Assembly: GCF_000712595.1 (NCBI RefSeq) | Contig: NZ_JOTN01000003.1 | Location: 248,001-312,000, forward strand | Source of the DNA: Bacillus manliponensis | Lineage (GTDB): Bacteria; Bacillota; Bacilli; Bacillales; Bacillaceae_G | Length of the DNA stretch: 64,000 nucleotides | Reading direction: 5' to 3' | Shown here: positions 26,505 through 35,325 of the stretch, piece by piece | How positions within the stretch are numbered: the stretch's first letter is position 1 | How the letters are laid out: each line of letters opens with the position of its first letter | The notes under the pieces: generated by a model | The model's database searches: none | What the model was told of the DNA's origin: nothing | What the model saw: only the letters and a program-made list of their open reading frames with translations | Made by a program: the position numbers and the translations under genes

Positions 26505-26554
26505 AATAGAAGTTAGCTAGAAGTATAACAATACTTCTAGCTAACTTCCTATTT
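26503..26554 (+). other. Long perfect hairpin without a T-run
   Basis: An 18-bp perfect stem (26509-26526 with 26531-26548) closes an AACA loop, with a further pairing of AAATAG and CTATTT around one bulged base. It ends 23 bases before the next start codon and is followed by TATAGAAAATGGGGGG rather than by T. It is either a transcript-stabilising or processing structure or a poor terminator. Confidence 0.7.
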
Positions 26555-26577
26555 ATAGAAAATGGGGGGATGACAGA

Positions 26578-27063
26578 ATGACTCAAAATAAATATCGTGT
26601 TACATTTATTTTACCAAACGCTATTGAACAGCGTACAGTTTTGTCAGCAAATAGCTTACCAGAGTTAATTCGCAAAGTAGAAAGTATTATAGCTGATCCA
26701 AATGGTTATTTCGTCAATGATAAAAAAAATAACTGCTATTTTAAAGTGATTAAGGAAAATATTTCTTTTATTCAATATGAATTGTTATTTTCCGATAAAG
26801 CGATTCATGTTGAGAAGTTAAAGCATATTGCGCCAACTGTTTTACATCAGCTATTCCAAAAAATTCGAAGTGTTGAAATTTATACGTTGGCATTATTAGA
26901 TGTTGATGAAGAGACGAAGCAAATTGTCTTATGTGAGATGGATGAGCAATTACGCTTTCAAGTGGAAAAAGAGCTGTTGAAAAAATGGGAAGTATCACCA
27001 ACTGAGATTGTAGAAGCACAAGAGTTACTATTAGATACATTATCTTCATTTATACAGGAATAA
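26578..27063 (+). CDS. Hypothetical protein upstream of cheV
   Basis: A protein of 161 residues, not recognised. The N-terminal half alternates strands and helices (RVTFILPNAIEQRTVLSANS), and the C-terminal half is helical and acidic (VEKELLKKWEVSPTEIVEAQ). There is no signal peptide or membrane segment. GGGGGGATGAC precedes the ATG and cheV follows 21 bases after the stop, so it is likely co-transcribed with cheV. Confidence 0.62.
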   Translation: MTQNKYRVTFILPNAIEQRTVLSANSLPELIRKVESIIADPNGYFVNDKKNNCYFKVIKENISFIQYELLFSDKAIHVEKLKHIAPTVLHQLFQKIRSVEIYTLALLDVDEETKQIVLCEMDEQLRFQVEKELLKKWEVSPTEIVEAQELLLDTLSSFIQE

Positions 27064-27084
27064 ATACCGAAGGGAATTGATTTT

Positions 27085-27993
27085 ATGTCACAAGCACAAA
27101 GTATCTTACTAGAAAGTGGTACAAACGAGTTAGAAATTGTTACATATACAATTGGTGAAAATTTATTTAGTATTAACGTCATGAAAGTACGCGAAATTAT
27201 TAATCCGTTCCCTGTTACATTAGTTCCAGAGGCGCATGGTGCGGTAGAAGGCGTTGTGCAAGTACGTGGTGAAATTTTACCAGTTATTAATTTGGCGACT
27301 GCACTAAATTTACAATCTAATAAGCAATTAGAACATACGAAGTTTATTATTGCAGAGCTAAATCAAATGAAGGTTATTTTCCGCGTTGATGAAGTACACC
27401 GTATTCAGCGTATTTCATGGGAACAAATTGATGAACCAGCTTCATTATCGATGGGATTAGAAGAAACAACGTCTGGCATTGTAAAACTAGACGGGAAAAT
27501 TATTTTATTATTAGATTATGAAAAAATCGTTTGTGACATTAGCAACACAGGCTATGAGACGAAAAAATTGTCCGGGCTTGCAGAAAAATTCGATCGAGCT
27601 GAAAAAGTTATCTATATTGCAGAAGATTCAGCAATGCTTCGCCAAGTGTTAGAAGAAACGTTAACAACAGCAGGTTATACGAAAATTAACTTCTTCAGCA
27701 ATGGTGCAGAAGCATTATCACAAATTGAAAAGTTAGCGAAGGAACAAGGAGAAAATATGTTCCAGCATATTAACTTACTTATTACAGATATTGAAATGCC
27801 AAAAATGGACGGTCATCATTTAACGAAAGTGATTAAAGATCATGAAGTGATGCATAAACTACCAGTTATTATTTTCTCTTCTTTAATTACAAATGAACTA
27901 TACCATAAAGGTGAAGCTGTTGGTGCAAATGCGCAAGTAAGTAAACCGGATATTCAAGAATTAATTGGCCTTGTAGATAAATACGTTTTATAA
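27085..27993 (+). CDS. cheV: Chemotaxis coupling protein CheV
   Basis: A protein of 302 residues. The N-terminal CheW-like domain (~12-155) contains FSINVMKVREIINPFPVT and VQVRGEILPVINL. The C-terminal receiver domain (~173-300) has the acidic pair in AEDSAMLRQVL, the phosphorylation Asp in LLITDIEMPKMDG, and Lys in SKPD. It couples receptors to CheA and supports adaptation. No separate CheW gene is in the window. GAAGGGAATTGATTTT precedes the ATG. Confidence 0.93.
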   Translation: MSQAQSILLESGTNELEIVTYTIGENLFSINVMKVREIINPFPVTLVPEAHGAVEGVVQVRGEILPVINLATALNLQSNKQLEHTKFIIAELNQMKVIFRVDEVHRIQRISWEQIDEPASLSMGLEETTSGIVKLDGKIILLLDYEKIVCDISNTGYETKKLSGLAEKFDRAEKVIYIAEDSAMLRQVLEETLTTAGYTKINFFSNGAEALSQIEKLAKEQGENMFQHINLLITDIEMPKMDGHHLTKVIKDHEVMHKLPVIIFSSLITNELYHKGEAVGANAQVSKPDIQELIGLVDKYVL

Positions 27994-27999
27994 AATAAA

Positions 28000-28058
28000 A
28001 AGTATAAAGAGGCTTCTTTCTTTGAGGGGAGGTCTCTTCTTTACGTTACTATACTTTC
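28000..28058 (+). terminator. Terminator after cheV
   Basis: AAAGTATA pairs with TATACTTT as an outer stem, and AAGAGGCTTC pairs with GAGGTCTCTT through G-U pairs as an inner one. The T-run is short. Confidence 0.5.
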
Positions 28059-28200
28059 CATACATTTTTGTATGTTTTTTATTTGACGGATAATTTAGAA
28101 ATATTATATGATATGGATATATGAAAAAAATGTTATTTTTAGAAAAAGATAGATAGAAACGATATGGGGGACTATGGAGTATGAGGGGGAAGCAAAAAAA

Positions 28201-29124
28201 ATGGGTAACAATAAAGCGTTGGAAGTTTTACCACATTTAAAACATATGGTTACTGAAATGAATGAGGCACAACACGAAGAAGAAATAAAAAAAATAGAAA
28301 AAGAATTTTTAATATCGACTTATGAGTTACAAGAACTATATACGAAACTACAAGACTTTCAAAAAGATATTAGAAAAATAGGTGGAGTTATCGGCTACGA
28401 GAAAGAAAATATTACGTGGCTGAAATCGGAGTTGGAGCTTTTATTCTTAACATACCAATTTTGTCAAAAATATGGTATGAAAGTTGCGGATATTTCGTCG
28501 TATTTAAGTAAAGGAAAACTAGGCTTTTTTTCAAAGACATCAAGTCAAATGCAGAACACATATTATAAGTTAAAAAGTGGTGAAATGTTATTTGAAACAA
28601 CGATGAAACAAAAGCCAGGTAGAAAAAGAAAACAAGCAGAGGAAATGAAAGTAGCATCGAAAGCAAAAGTAAAGAAAACACCAAAAGGAAATAAACAAAA
28701 GAATTTAGTAGCAATGCTATCAGGGATTGTAGAAAACTTTCGGGTTATTGATGTGGAACATGATAAAAAAGATGTGCAGCTTGAGCAACTAATGGAAGGG
28801 ATTTATCACCTATCTACAATTGCTGTTACGAGAAAACATGATGATAGTGATATAAAACAATTAAAGCGTGAAATCAGCGCATTAAGAAGTGAAAATGAGC
28901 GTTTAAAACAAGAAAAAGCTGAATTATTATTAGAAATGAAAGACGTAACAAACGATATCGTTCATTTCATTACGAGCTCTGATGCTGATCAAATTCGTAC
29001 ATTACCATCCTTCTTAGATGGTTGTAAAGGGAATCTACAGAAACTTGGTTTATACAATAGTGGTAGTGAAGCGAATATGGAGCTAGTTGTAGAGACGAGA
29101 GGACAAGTTGTTTCGATGTCTTGA
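28201..29124 (+). CDS. mogR: MogR-type motility gene repressor
   Basis: A protein of 307 residues, the same length as Listeria MogR (306). It shares with MogR, from memory of that sequence, the segments ITWLKSELELLFLTYQF, SKTSSQMQNTYYKLK, the basic KPGRKRK, KNLVAMLSG and SDADQIRTLPSF. MogR binds TTTTWWWWWAAAA boxes as a dimer and represses motility genes. A long coiled coil follows (~230-265). ATG 28201 is preferred behind AGGGGGA; 28174 is an alternative with poor spacing. It lies between cheV and the GmaR-like glycosyltransferase, and a terminator follows. Confidence 0.88.
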   Translation: MGNNKALEVLPHLKHMVTEMNEAQHEEEIKKIEKEFLISTYELQELYTKLQDFQKDIRKIGGVIGYEKENITWLKSELELLFLTYQFCQKYGMKVADISSYLSKGKLGFFSKTSSQMQNTYYKLKSGEMLFETTMKQKPGRKRKQAEEMKVASKAKVKKTPKGNKQKNLVAMLSGIVENFRVIDVEHDKKDVQLEQLMEGIYHLSTIAVTRKHDDSDIKQLKREISALRSENERLKQEKAELLLEMKDVTNDIVHFITSSDADQIRTLPSFLDGCKGNLQKLGLYNSGSEANMELVVETRGQVVSMS

Positions 29125-29134
29125 GGAGGGAAGG

Positions 29135-29168
29135 AAGTCACCTGGAAAAGGTGGCTTTTTTCATTTTT
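29135..29168 (+). terminator. Terminator after mogR
   Basis: AAGTCACC (29135-29142) pairs with GGTGGCTT (29150-29157) with one G-U pair, followed by a T-run. Confidence 0.7.
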
Positions 29169-29275
29169 TTAATGAAATAGCATGTATTTATAAAAAAATA
29201 TTAAAAAAAGCATTAAATAATAATATAATGATTATAGGATTTTAATTTATATATATAAAAGGAGTATTATTAAAA

Positions 29276-31159
29276 ATGAAACCATTTTTATCAGCATGCT
29301 TAATCGTAAAAAATGAAGAAGATATGTTACGAAGATGTTTAGAGTCTCTTCAAGATGAAGTAGATGAAATTATTATCGTTGATACAGGATCAACAGATAC
29401 AACAAAAGAGATTGCAAAAGAGTTTACAGATAAAGTGTATGATTTCAAGTGGATTGATGATTTTGCTGCTGCACGTAACTTCGCAGCATCACATGCAAAT
29501 GGAGAATGGATTTTGGCAATTGATGCGGATGAGTGTGTGGATCGTGAAGATTTAAAAGAAGCTATTGAAGAAATGAAGGGTTATCATAATCAATATGATG
29601 CATATGCAGTAGAAATTCAAAGTTTTAGTGATGAGCTTGGTGAAGAAGTATCTGTAAATCGTATGGCGCGTATATATAGAAATAATAAAGAAATTCGTTA
29701 TGAAGGTGCTATCCACGAACAATTTATGAATCAAGAGGGAAATCAGCAGTTAGCACTTTTGTCTTTAAAAATATATCATTACGGTTATCTAAAGCATATT
29801 GTTGAGAAGAAAAATAAACGAACGAGAAATATGACTATCGTTAAAACGATGTTGAAGACGGAAAAAAACAAAGGATTTGCGTATTTTAATTACGGCCAAG
29901 AACTTAGAGCTTTAAATAAAACGAAGGAAGCTTTAGATGCATTTTTAACGGCTTTTAAACATAAAGAAAGTGTATACCAAAATTGGGTTGGGAGATGTTT
30001 ATACTTTATTGTTGAAAGTTTAGTAGTATTAAAGCGTTATGAAGAAGCATTGAACCTTATTGTTGATGCAGAGAAGATATTTCCTTCTGCACCAGATTTT
30101 CCATTTTGGAAGGGAGAAATTTATTTTACTCAAAAACGCTTTGATGATGCAAAAGAAGTATATATGAATATTATTAATCAGCGCGATAAATATGATAATG
30201 TTATTTTCCACGCTGGAGCGCAAGCTGTTCTGCCATACACAAGGATTGCCCAAATATACGAAGTTGAAAAGCAAGATTTGGAAGCGTTGAAATATTATGC
30301 GGAAGTATTGAATGAAAGTGGCTCACGTGTAGAGGCAATTGTAAAAAGTTTGTTGATATTGAGTAAATTCCATACGCCAGAGGAAATATATGACTTTGTA
30401 AATACACGTAATCTTATTGAGAAAGATCACATTCGTATTGAAGTACTGAAAAAATTATTAAATCAAGGGTTAGGGAAATTGACATTATTGCTTACAGAGG
30501 ACTTTTTAAATCAAACTGATGCAATTGTTCATGCATTACAATTAAAAGCAAAAATGATTATGAATGAAGATACGCTTGATTTTGATGAAGAAGAGTTGAT
30601 ATATGGAGTACGCCAGAACGTATTAAATATTGCGGATCTTATTATGTTATATGAAAAAACAAAAAGTGAAAAAGTAAGAAAATTAATTGTAAATTCTAAA
30701 TTCAAGCATGTGTTTGAGTATTTATTTACTGAAACAAAACGTGGAAAGAAAATAAAGCAGGGTGAATATGTAGCAATTTTAGAAAAAGCATTACGCTTCA
30801 AAAAATCAGAGTTTGCAGAACGATTAATTTCTTACGCAAATATATTCCCGAAGCAAGTATATGCAAAAATAGCCGATTTATTTTATGAGAATGGTTATGA
30901 AGATATTGCTTTAGAATTTTATCAGTTAGCTGATGAAAACCATATTTCGAAGCAAGGATATGTAAACATCATTGAATGGTTAATTGCGCAAGATAATAAG
31001 GAAGAAGCAAACCGTATTGCATTACAGGCGATAGCATTGTTTAAGAAAGATTTTCGTTTTTATAAATATGCGATTAATCTAGAGACGAAAGATAGAAGTT
31101 TAATTGTTTTAGAAGCTCTTCAACAATTTTCGGATAGTAACTGGTTAAAAGTGAAATAG
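29276..31159 (+). CDS. GT-A glycosyltransferase with TPR repeats, GmaR-like
   Basis: A protein of 627 residues. The N-terminal GT2 domain (~1-230) has SACLIVKNEEDMLRRCL, the nucleotide-sugar site VDTGSTDTT, and DADE as the DXD metal motif. The C-terminal ~400 residues are helical and include TPR-like repeats (~200-330). This is the architecture of Listeria GmaR, which glycosylates flagellin with GlcNAc and also releases MogR from DNA. The gene lies 151 bases downstream of mogR. Both functions are inferred from architecture and context. AAAAGGAGTATTATTAAAA precedes the ATG. Confidence 0.8.
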   Translation: MKPFLSACLIVKNEEDMLRRCLESLQDEVDEIIIVDTGSTDTTKEIAKEFTDKVYDFKWIDDFAAARNFAASHANGEWILAIDADECVDREDLKEAIEEMKGYHNQYDAYAVEIQSFSDELGEEVSVNRMARIYRNNKEIRYEGAIHEQFMNQEGNQQLALLSLKIYHYGYLKHIVEKKNKRTRNMTIVKTMLKTEKNKGFAYFNYGQELRALNKTKEALDAFLTAFKHKESVYQNWVGRCLYFIVESLVVLKRYEEALNLIVDAEKIFPSAPDFPFWKGEIYFTQKRFDDAKEVYMNIINQRDKYDNVIFHAGAQAVLPYTRIAQIYEVEKQDLEALKYYAEVLNESGSRVEAIVKSLLILSKFHTPEEIYDFVNTRNLIEKDHIRIEVLKKLLNQGLGKLTLLLTEDFLNQTDAIVHALQLKAKMIMNEDTLDFDEEELIYGVRQNVLNIADLIMLYEKTKSEKVRKLIVNSKFKHVFEYLFTETKRGKKIKQGEYVAILEKALRFKKSEFAERLISYANIFPKQVYAKIADLFYENGYEDIALEFYQLADENHISKQGYVNIIEWLIAQDNKEEANRIALQAIALFKKDFRFYKYAINLETKDRSLIVLEALQQFSDSNWLKVK

Positions 31160-31177
31160 GATAATGTGTACATAAAT

Positions 31178-31220
31178 AAAAAAAGGCTCCATTTTCAATA
31201 GTGAAGGGAGCCTTTTTTTT
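31178..31220. terminator. Bidirectional terminator between the GmaR-like gene and the sugar island
   Basis: AAAAAAAGGCTCC (31178-31190) pairs with GGAGCC followed by eight T (31207-31220). A-run and T-run on the two sides let it stop transcription from both converging genes. Confidence 0.85.
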
Positions 31221-32304
31221 ATGTAAAATACATAACGGTTTCTAGAAAGCCTTCTGTATAGTGTCTGAGAAGGATACGATAGCTCGGGTTATATTGTAAT
31301 ATAAGCTGTGGAATACGCCAAAAGTCCTCTTGATTATGATATACACATACAGCCAACTTCGGTTTATATGTCTTAATGAGTTGTTCTGCACCAATTAATG
31401 TTTCATATTCGGCACCTTCGACATCAAGCTTTATGTATGTAACGCGTTCATGAATTATATCATCAAGACGTGCTGTTTCAACAGTGATACCACCTTCATT
31501 TGAAATTCCACTTGCAGAGCCACTATCGTTGTTAAAAATCATGTTTATACTTTGATTATATGTTGCGAACGGATAAACATGTACATTTGAGTGAGCTTCT
31601 AGCAAGCCTTTTGTAGTTTTATATTGATTGGGAGAAGGTTCGAAAACATGCACCGCCTCGTAGCTTGGATTTAATGTAATAAATTGCTTTGTTGTTTGAC
31701 CATCGTATGCTCCACAGTCAACAAACACTTCTTTTTCATTAAAGTCGAATACATCAAAATATTGTTCATGTAACTTATAGGAGAAAAACTCCAATGATGT
31801 TGGATCAAAATTGTATCTAAAGTCAGTAATATGAAGTAACGTTTGACGAGAAAAATCGTCGTCTAATGTATTGTATAACCATTTGTATTGTTCAATATTT
31901 GTTTCTATATCTATTTCGTTATTCTTACAAAAATTAACTTGTGGAAATTTTTCTTTATTATAAGAAACAAGATCAAAATATGTTAAAATATGAGAAAATC
32001 TGTTTACTTTTAAATGATTTAGTGCAGTAATTAACTTACCATCAAGTACACATACGACAATTAAACTGGTGGGATTAATTTCTGATAGTTTATATATAGG
32101 AATATTTTTATGATTTTTCTTGCTTGTATAATCATCAATAATCCCATTTACGGTTATTCCCTCAATTGAAAAGGAATGTAAAAGTTGATCAGTATAATGA
32201 TTTTTCCCCATAATATATATTGGAGTAGAAGGATTATAGAGTCTTTGGAATAAGTGTTGTTTTTGTTGTAATAATATTTGTTTTTTATTTATAATATGAA
32301 ACAT
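31219..32304 (-). CDS. FkbM-family methyltransferase with N-terminal Rossmann-like domain
   Basis: A protein of 361 residues. Residues ~1-110 form a nucleotide-fold domain (PIYIMGKNHYTDQLLHSFSI). Residues ~180-361 are an FkbM-type SAM methyltransferase: VFVDCGAYDGQTT is the cofactor loop and TYIKLDVEGAEYETL is the conserved post-motif of the family. FkbM enzymes O-methylate sugars or natural products. It is the last gene of the minus-strand sugar island, so methylation of the flagellar glycan is the likely role. AGAGG lies 10 bases before ATG. Confidence 0.85.
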   Translation of the reverse strand: MFHIINKKQILLQQKQHLFQRLYNPSTPIYIMGKNHYTDQLLHSFSIEGITVNGIIDDYTSKKNHKNIPIYKLSEINPTSLIVVCVLDGKLITALNHLKVNRFSHILTYFDLVSYNKEKFPQVNFCKNNEIDIETNIEQYKWLYNTLDDDFSRQTLLHITDFRYNFDPTSLEFFSYKLHEQYFDVFDFNEKEVFVDCGAYDGQTTKQFITLNPSYEAVHVFEPSPNQYKTTKGLLEAHSNVHVYPFATYNQSINMIFNNDSGSASGISNEGGITVETARLDDIIHERVTYIKLDVEGAEYETLIGAEQLIKTYKPKLAVCVYHNQEDFWRIPQLILQYNPSYRILLRHYTEGFLETVMYFT

Positions 32305-32310
32305 GTTATG

Positions 32311-33597
32311 TCATCCTCTCCAATCAATTAAACATTCAATATTGTTTACGTCAAAGGCATGCATGTTTAATTGCTGTCGTACTTCTTGTCGTTCTGCAAA
32401 AGCATTATCTATAAAAATAGCAGGTAAGTCTGTTTTCATATATTTGTATTTTTTATCATTTATACTTATATGAATAATTTCTTGGAATAGAAAAGGTGAA
32501 ATCTTATGTTTTTGTAAGGTTTCTTGTACGTCATATTCATGTTTGGTAATTAACAACAATTCCTTTTTATCATTTACACATTGATATAGGAATTGTAGTA
32601 ACTGTGTATTGACTCTGTCATTTATAATGAGAGTATCATCTAAATCAATATAAACACGTTCATATTGAATGCGAATGTTATAACGATTTATAAAAGCTCT
32701 ATCAATCTCAAGTGAATATTCATTTGGCTGAATGGTAATATCAAAATTGGCAAAATCAAGAATAGAAAGTAGTGCCAAGTTCACATCTTTTCCAATAGTT
32801 AAGGAAGATGTTCCAGCCATTCTACTAGATATCTCTAATAATTTCCAGTTCCCTAGTTTGTCCCGTTTTAATTGGAAGAACCAATACCCTCGGAATGAGA
32901 GATGGTGGTTTAAGGTGTCAGCAATAGACTGAATATCTTCCGTTAGCTCTATTAATGTAGAGCTAACACTTATACCTGCTAATATTCTCTTACGAGTGCG
33001 TGGGCTGATATAACGCAATAATCCGTGCCGATCTGTAAAACAATCAACACTGACTTCTTCGCCTGGCAAATATTCGCAAATTAATAATTTAGGACTTTGG
33101 TTAATATGAAACTCTACTTCTTTTATATTATTTGCAATATATGTTCCTTTTCCACCCTGCCCGTCATCTGGCTTTAAAAAAACAGGATATTTTGTAATAG
33201 AACAAGGAGAATCGTATATTGTTGGGGTGAATGAATGATCCATAAATTTTTTATAGGTTAATGATTTATAGCGACATGTTTTTACAGTGTCTACATCTGC
33301 TGCAATAACAGTAGCAGATAATTGCATTTCATGCTCTTTTAGATGTAGAGCAACTGTATCGTGTGTTGGAATAATAAAATCGATTTTATTATTTTTTAAT
33401 ACCTCATTAAATTGTTTGAAAAAATTTTCCTCTGAGATATTTGGGATATTACCGATATAGTTTTTATAAATATAGCTACCATGATCATCCACACTGGAAG
33501 CACCATAAAGATTAATTCGTACTGCGTGTCGCAGTGCGAAGTTTATGTCAATGGCTGTTTGTGAACCACATGGAAAGACAAGGACGTTAAATTTCAT
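32311..33597 (-). CDS. ATP-grasp ligase fused to a HAD-type phosphatase domain
   Basis: A protein of 428 residues. Residues ~1-300 are an ATP-grasp enzyme of the carbamoyl-phosphate-synthetase-like type: glycine-rich KPDDGQGGKG, substrate lid, and ISSRMAGT metal-site segment. Residues ~316-428 are a HAD domain with the DxDDT nucleophile (VYIDLDDTLIIND), Lys in LLITKHE, and late acidic residues in AIFIDNAF. ATP-grasp enzymes join an acid to an amine via an acyl phosphate. In this island the natural amine would be the 4-amino group made by the DegT enzyme; this is inference. GGAGG lies 7 bases before ATG. Confidence 0.82.
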   Translation of the reverse strand: MKFNVLVFPCGSQTAIDINFALRHAVRINLYGASSVDDHGSYIYKNYIGNIPNISEENFFKQFNEVLKNNKIDFIIPTHDTVALHLKEHEMQLSATVIAADVDTVKTCRYKSLTYKKFMDHSFTPTIYDSPCSITKYPVFLKPDDGQGGKGTYIANNIKEVEFHINQSPKLLICEYLPGEEVSVDCFTDRHGLLRYISPRTRKRILAGISVSSTLIELTEDIQSIADTLNHHLSFRGYWFFQLKRDKLGNWKLLEISSRMAGTSSLTIGKDVNLALLSILDFANFDITIQPNEYSLEIDRAFINRYNIRIQYERVYIDLDDTLIINDRVNTQLLQFLYQCVNDKKELLLITKHEYDVQETLQKHKISPFLFQEIIHISINDKKYKYMKTDLPAIFIDNAFAERQEVRQQLNMHAFDVNNIECLIDWRG

Positions 33598-33617
33598 ATA
33601 TAATCCTCCAAGTTTAT

Positions 33618-34577
33618 TTAAAAGAGTATGTATTTTATAGTTTCTATGATGTGAGTCATCTCTTTTTCATTATATCTTTGATCAATCGGTATTGGAATGA
33701 GATACCGAGTTAACTCGTGTTCGAACCAACTTGAATCTGTGTATTGTAAGACTTCTTTCCAATATGTTGCGACATATATATTTCTTTCAATTAACCGCTT
33801 TTTTACATCTTCTTGACGGATGAAGAAGGGGTAAACCATTGGACCATTTAAAGAATTTATATTTAAAGTTATTTCATTAATTTCTTTTAACTGATTATGT
33901 ATATAAAAAAAGTTATCATTACGACGATTTTTCGCATTTTCATAATCAATACTTTGTAATATACGTTGCGTTAACTTTGACATACGCTTTGGTTCTTCGT
34001 TGATAAGTAATTCTTCATTTTTTTGATATAATATGTAACTATCATTAGCGCAACAATCAATTCGCTTTGCCAAAAAATTTAGTCGGCTGTAGGAATAATC
34101 ACTCGAGAGTTTTTCATTTAATGTTACGTTTGTGTATAGATATCCACCGTCTGGAACACCAAAAAATTTTCGTGGCGAGTAAATTGTATCTATGTTTTTA
34201 ATTGGCTGCTCAAAGAATGCTTGTGTATTGTCTACAATAACATTTTTAATATGATGGGTGATTTCCTCTACATTTCTTGAACAAATTCCAAAATAATTGA
34301 TATATAAGAGATATTCATCATTACCCAAGGATCTATTAAAGATTGGATAAAAGTTATCGTCAATATTATAAAATTCATAATTTATTTTTAAATCTAAAAT
34401 AGGTTCTAAAATACAATAGCACATGTAATATGGGAGAAATATTTTTTTAATTTTCTTTGCTTTTAATAAGTAATATAATGCACTTCTTGCCTTATTAAGT
34501 CGAATAGCTGATGAATGGTATTCGACTGCTTTGGGTAACTCTAATTCAAAAAAACCACCAATCTCTTTATGTATCAT
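33618..34577 (-). CDS. DegT/DnrJ-like PLP-dependent aminotransferase
   Basis: A protein of 319 residues, shorter than typical sugar aminotransferases (~370-390). The PLP-binding pattern is intact: VDNTQAF gives the acidic and ring-stacking residues, and YSPRKFFGVPDGG holds the Schiff-base lysine. The N-terminal part AIRLNKARSALYYLL replaces the usual glycine-rich phosphate-binding motif in part. It overlaps the WbqC gene by 4 bases, which implies coupling. The substrate is unknown; a second amino sugar in the glycan is one possibility. Confidence 0.75.
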   Translation of the reverse strand: MIHKEIGGFFELELPKAVEYHSSAIRLNKARSALYYLLKAKKIKKIFLPYYMCYCILEPILDLKINYEFYNIDDNFYPIFNRSLGNDEYLLYINYFGICSRNVEEITHHIKNVIVDNTQAFFEQPIKNIDTIYSPRKFFGVPDGGYLYTNVTLNEKLSSDYSYSRLNFLAKRIDCCANDSYILYQKNEELLINEEPKRMSKLTQRILQSIDYENAKNRRNDNFFYIHNQLKEINEITLNINSLNGPMVYPFFIRQEDVKKRLIERNIYVATYWKEVLQYTDSSWFEHELTRYLIPIPIDQRYNEKEMTHIIETIKYILF

Positions 34578-35293
34578 GTACTTGTCACCTCATAATAATT
34601 TAGTATGTTTTTTATTTCATCTTTTGAGCAAAACATAAGTAAGTCAATAATAGAGAGATTAGGTTCAAATGAACGGTAGCTTTGTTTATAATTAACAAGT
34701 TCCATGTTACTTTGAAGAAACGATAACTTAACTCCTTTCTGTTTAAATTTTTGATCATCAAATAATTCCTTTCCACCAATTGGATTTACATATTCAGTGG
34801 CATTTAATTGTCTACTAATAGCTAATGCCCATTCTCCTGCATCCTGTACATTTGTATAATCAAAGTTACGATGTGATGAAATTTCATGTGAAAATGGTAT
34901 GTCCAAATAGTCACATATTGTTTTTAATATATGTGTATTTAGTACTGTGATACTTGTTGTATCATTATATAAAGCTTCCTTAATTAAATGTATACATTGT
35001 GTATAATAAGGTGCTTTTTTCTTATAATGAGTCAATTGATTAATAATTTTTAATCTCCAATCTGTCGAATTATTAATTTGAACATTTTTAATTAACCCTT
35101 TATGATTATATTTTTCTAATGGTACGATAACATATTGCCATCCTTCTGTGGGATGTAAAATACGATTTCGATTAATCCAACCATGTCGAATAAACTGGAC
35201 ATCATCAAATACAACCCAGTGATCAACATGTTGAATAAGCTGAAAATATCCAATATAGGGGAAAAAATAAGGTTGCATGATACCAACTTTCAT
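34574..35293 (-). CDS. WbqC-family protein
   Basis: A protein of 239 residues. Its start, MKVGIMQPYFFPYIGYFQLI, and the following DDVQFIRHGWINRNRI are the WbqC signature. The family occurs in O-antigen and flagellar glycosylation clusters; its reaction is not firmly known. GGGAGG lies 8 bases before ATG. It sits between the TPR glycosyltransferase and the short aminotransferase. Confidence 0.88.
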   Translation of the reverse strand: MKVGIMQPYFFPYIGYFQLIQHVDHWVVFDDVQFIRHGWINRNRILHPTEGWQYVIVPLEKYNHKGLIKNVQINNSTDWRLKIINQLTHYKKKAPYYTQCIHLIKEALYNDTTSITVLNTHILKTICDYLDIPFSHEISSHRNFDYTNVQDAGEWALAISRQLNATEYVNPIGGKELFDDQKFKQKGVKLSFLQSNMELVNYKQSYRSFEPNLSIIDLLMFCSKDEIKNILNYYEVTST

Positions 35294-35325
35294 TATTAAA
35301 ACCTCCCAATGTTAAGATTCATAGT

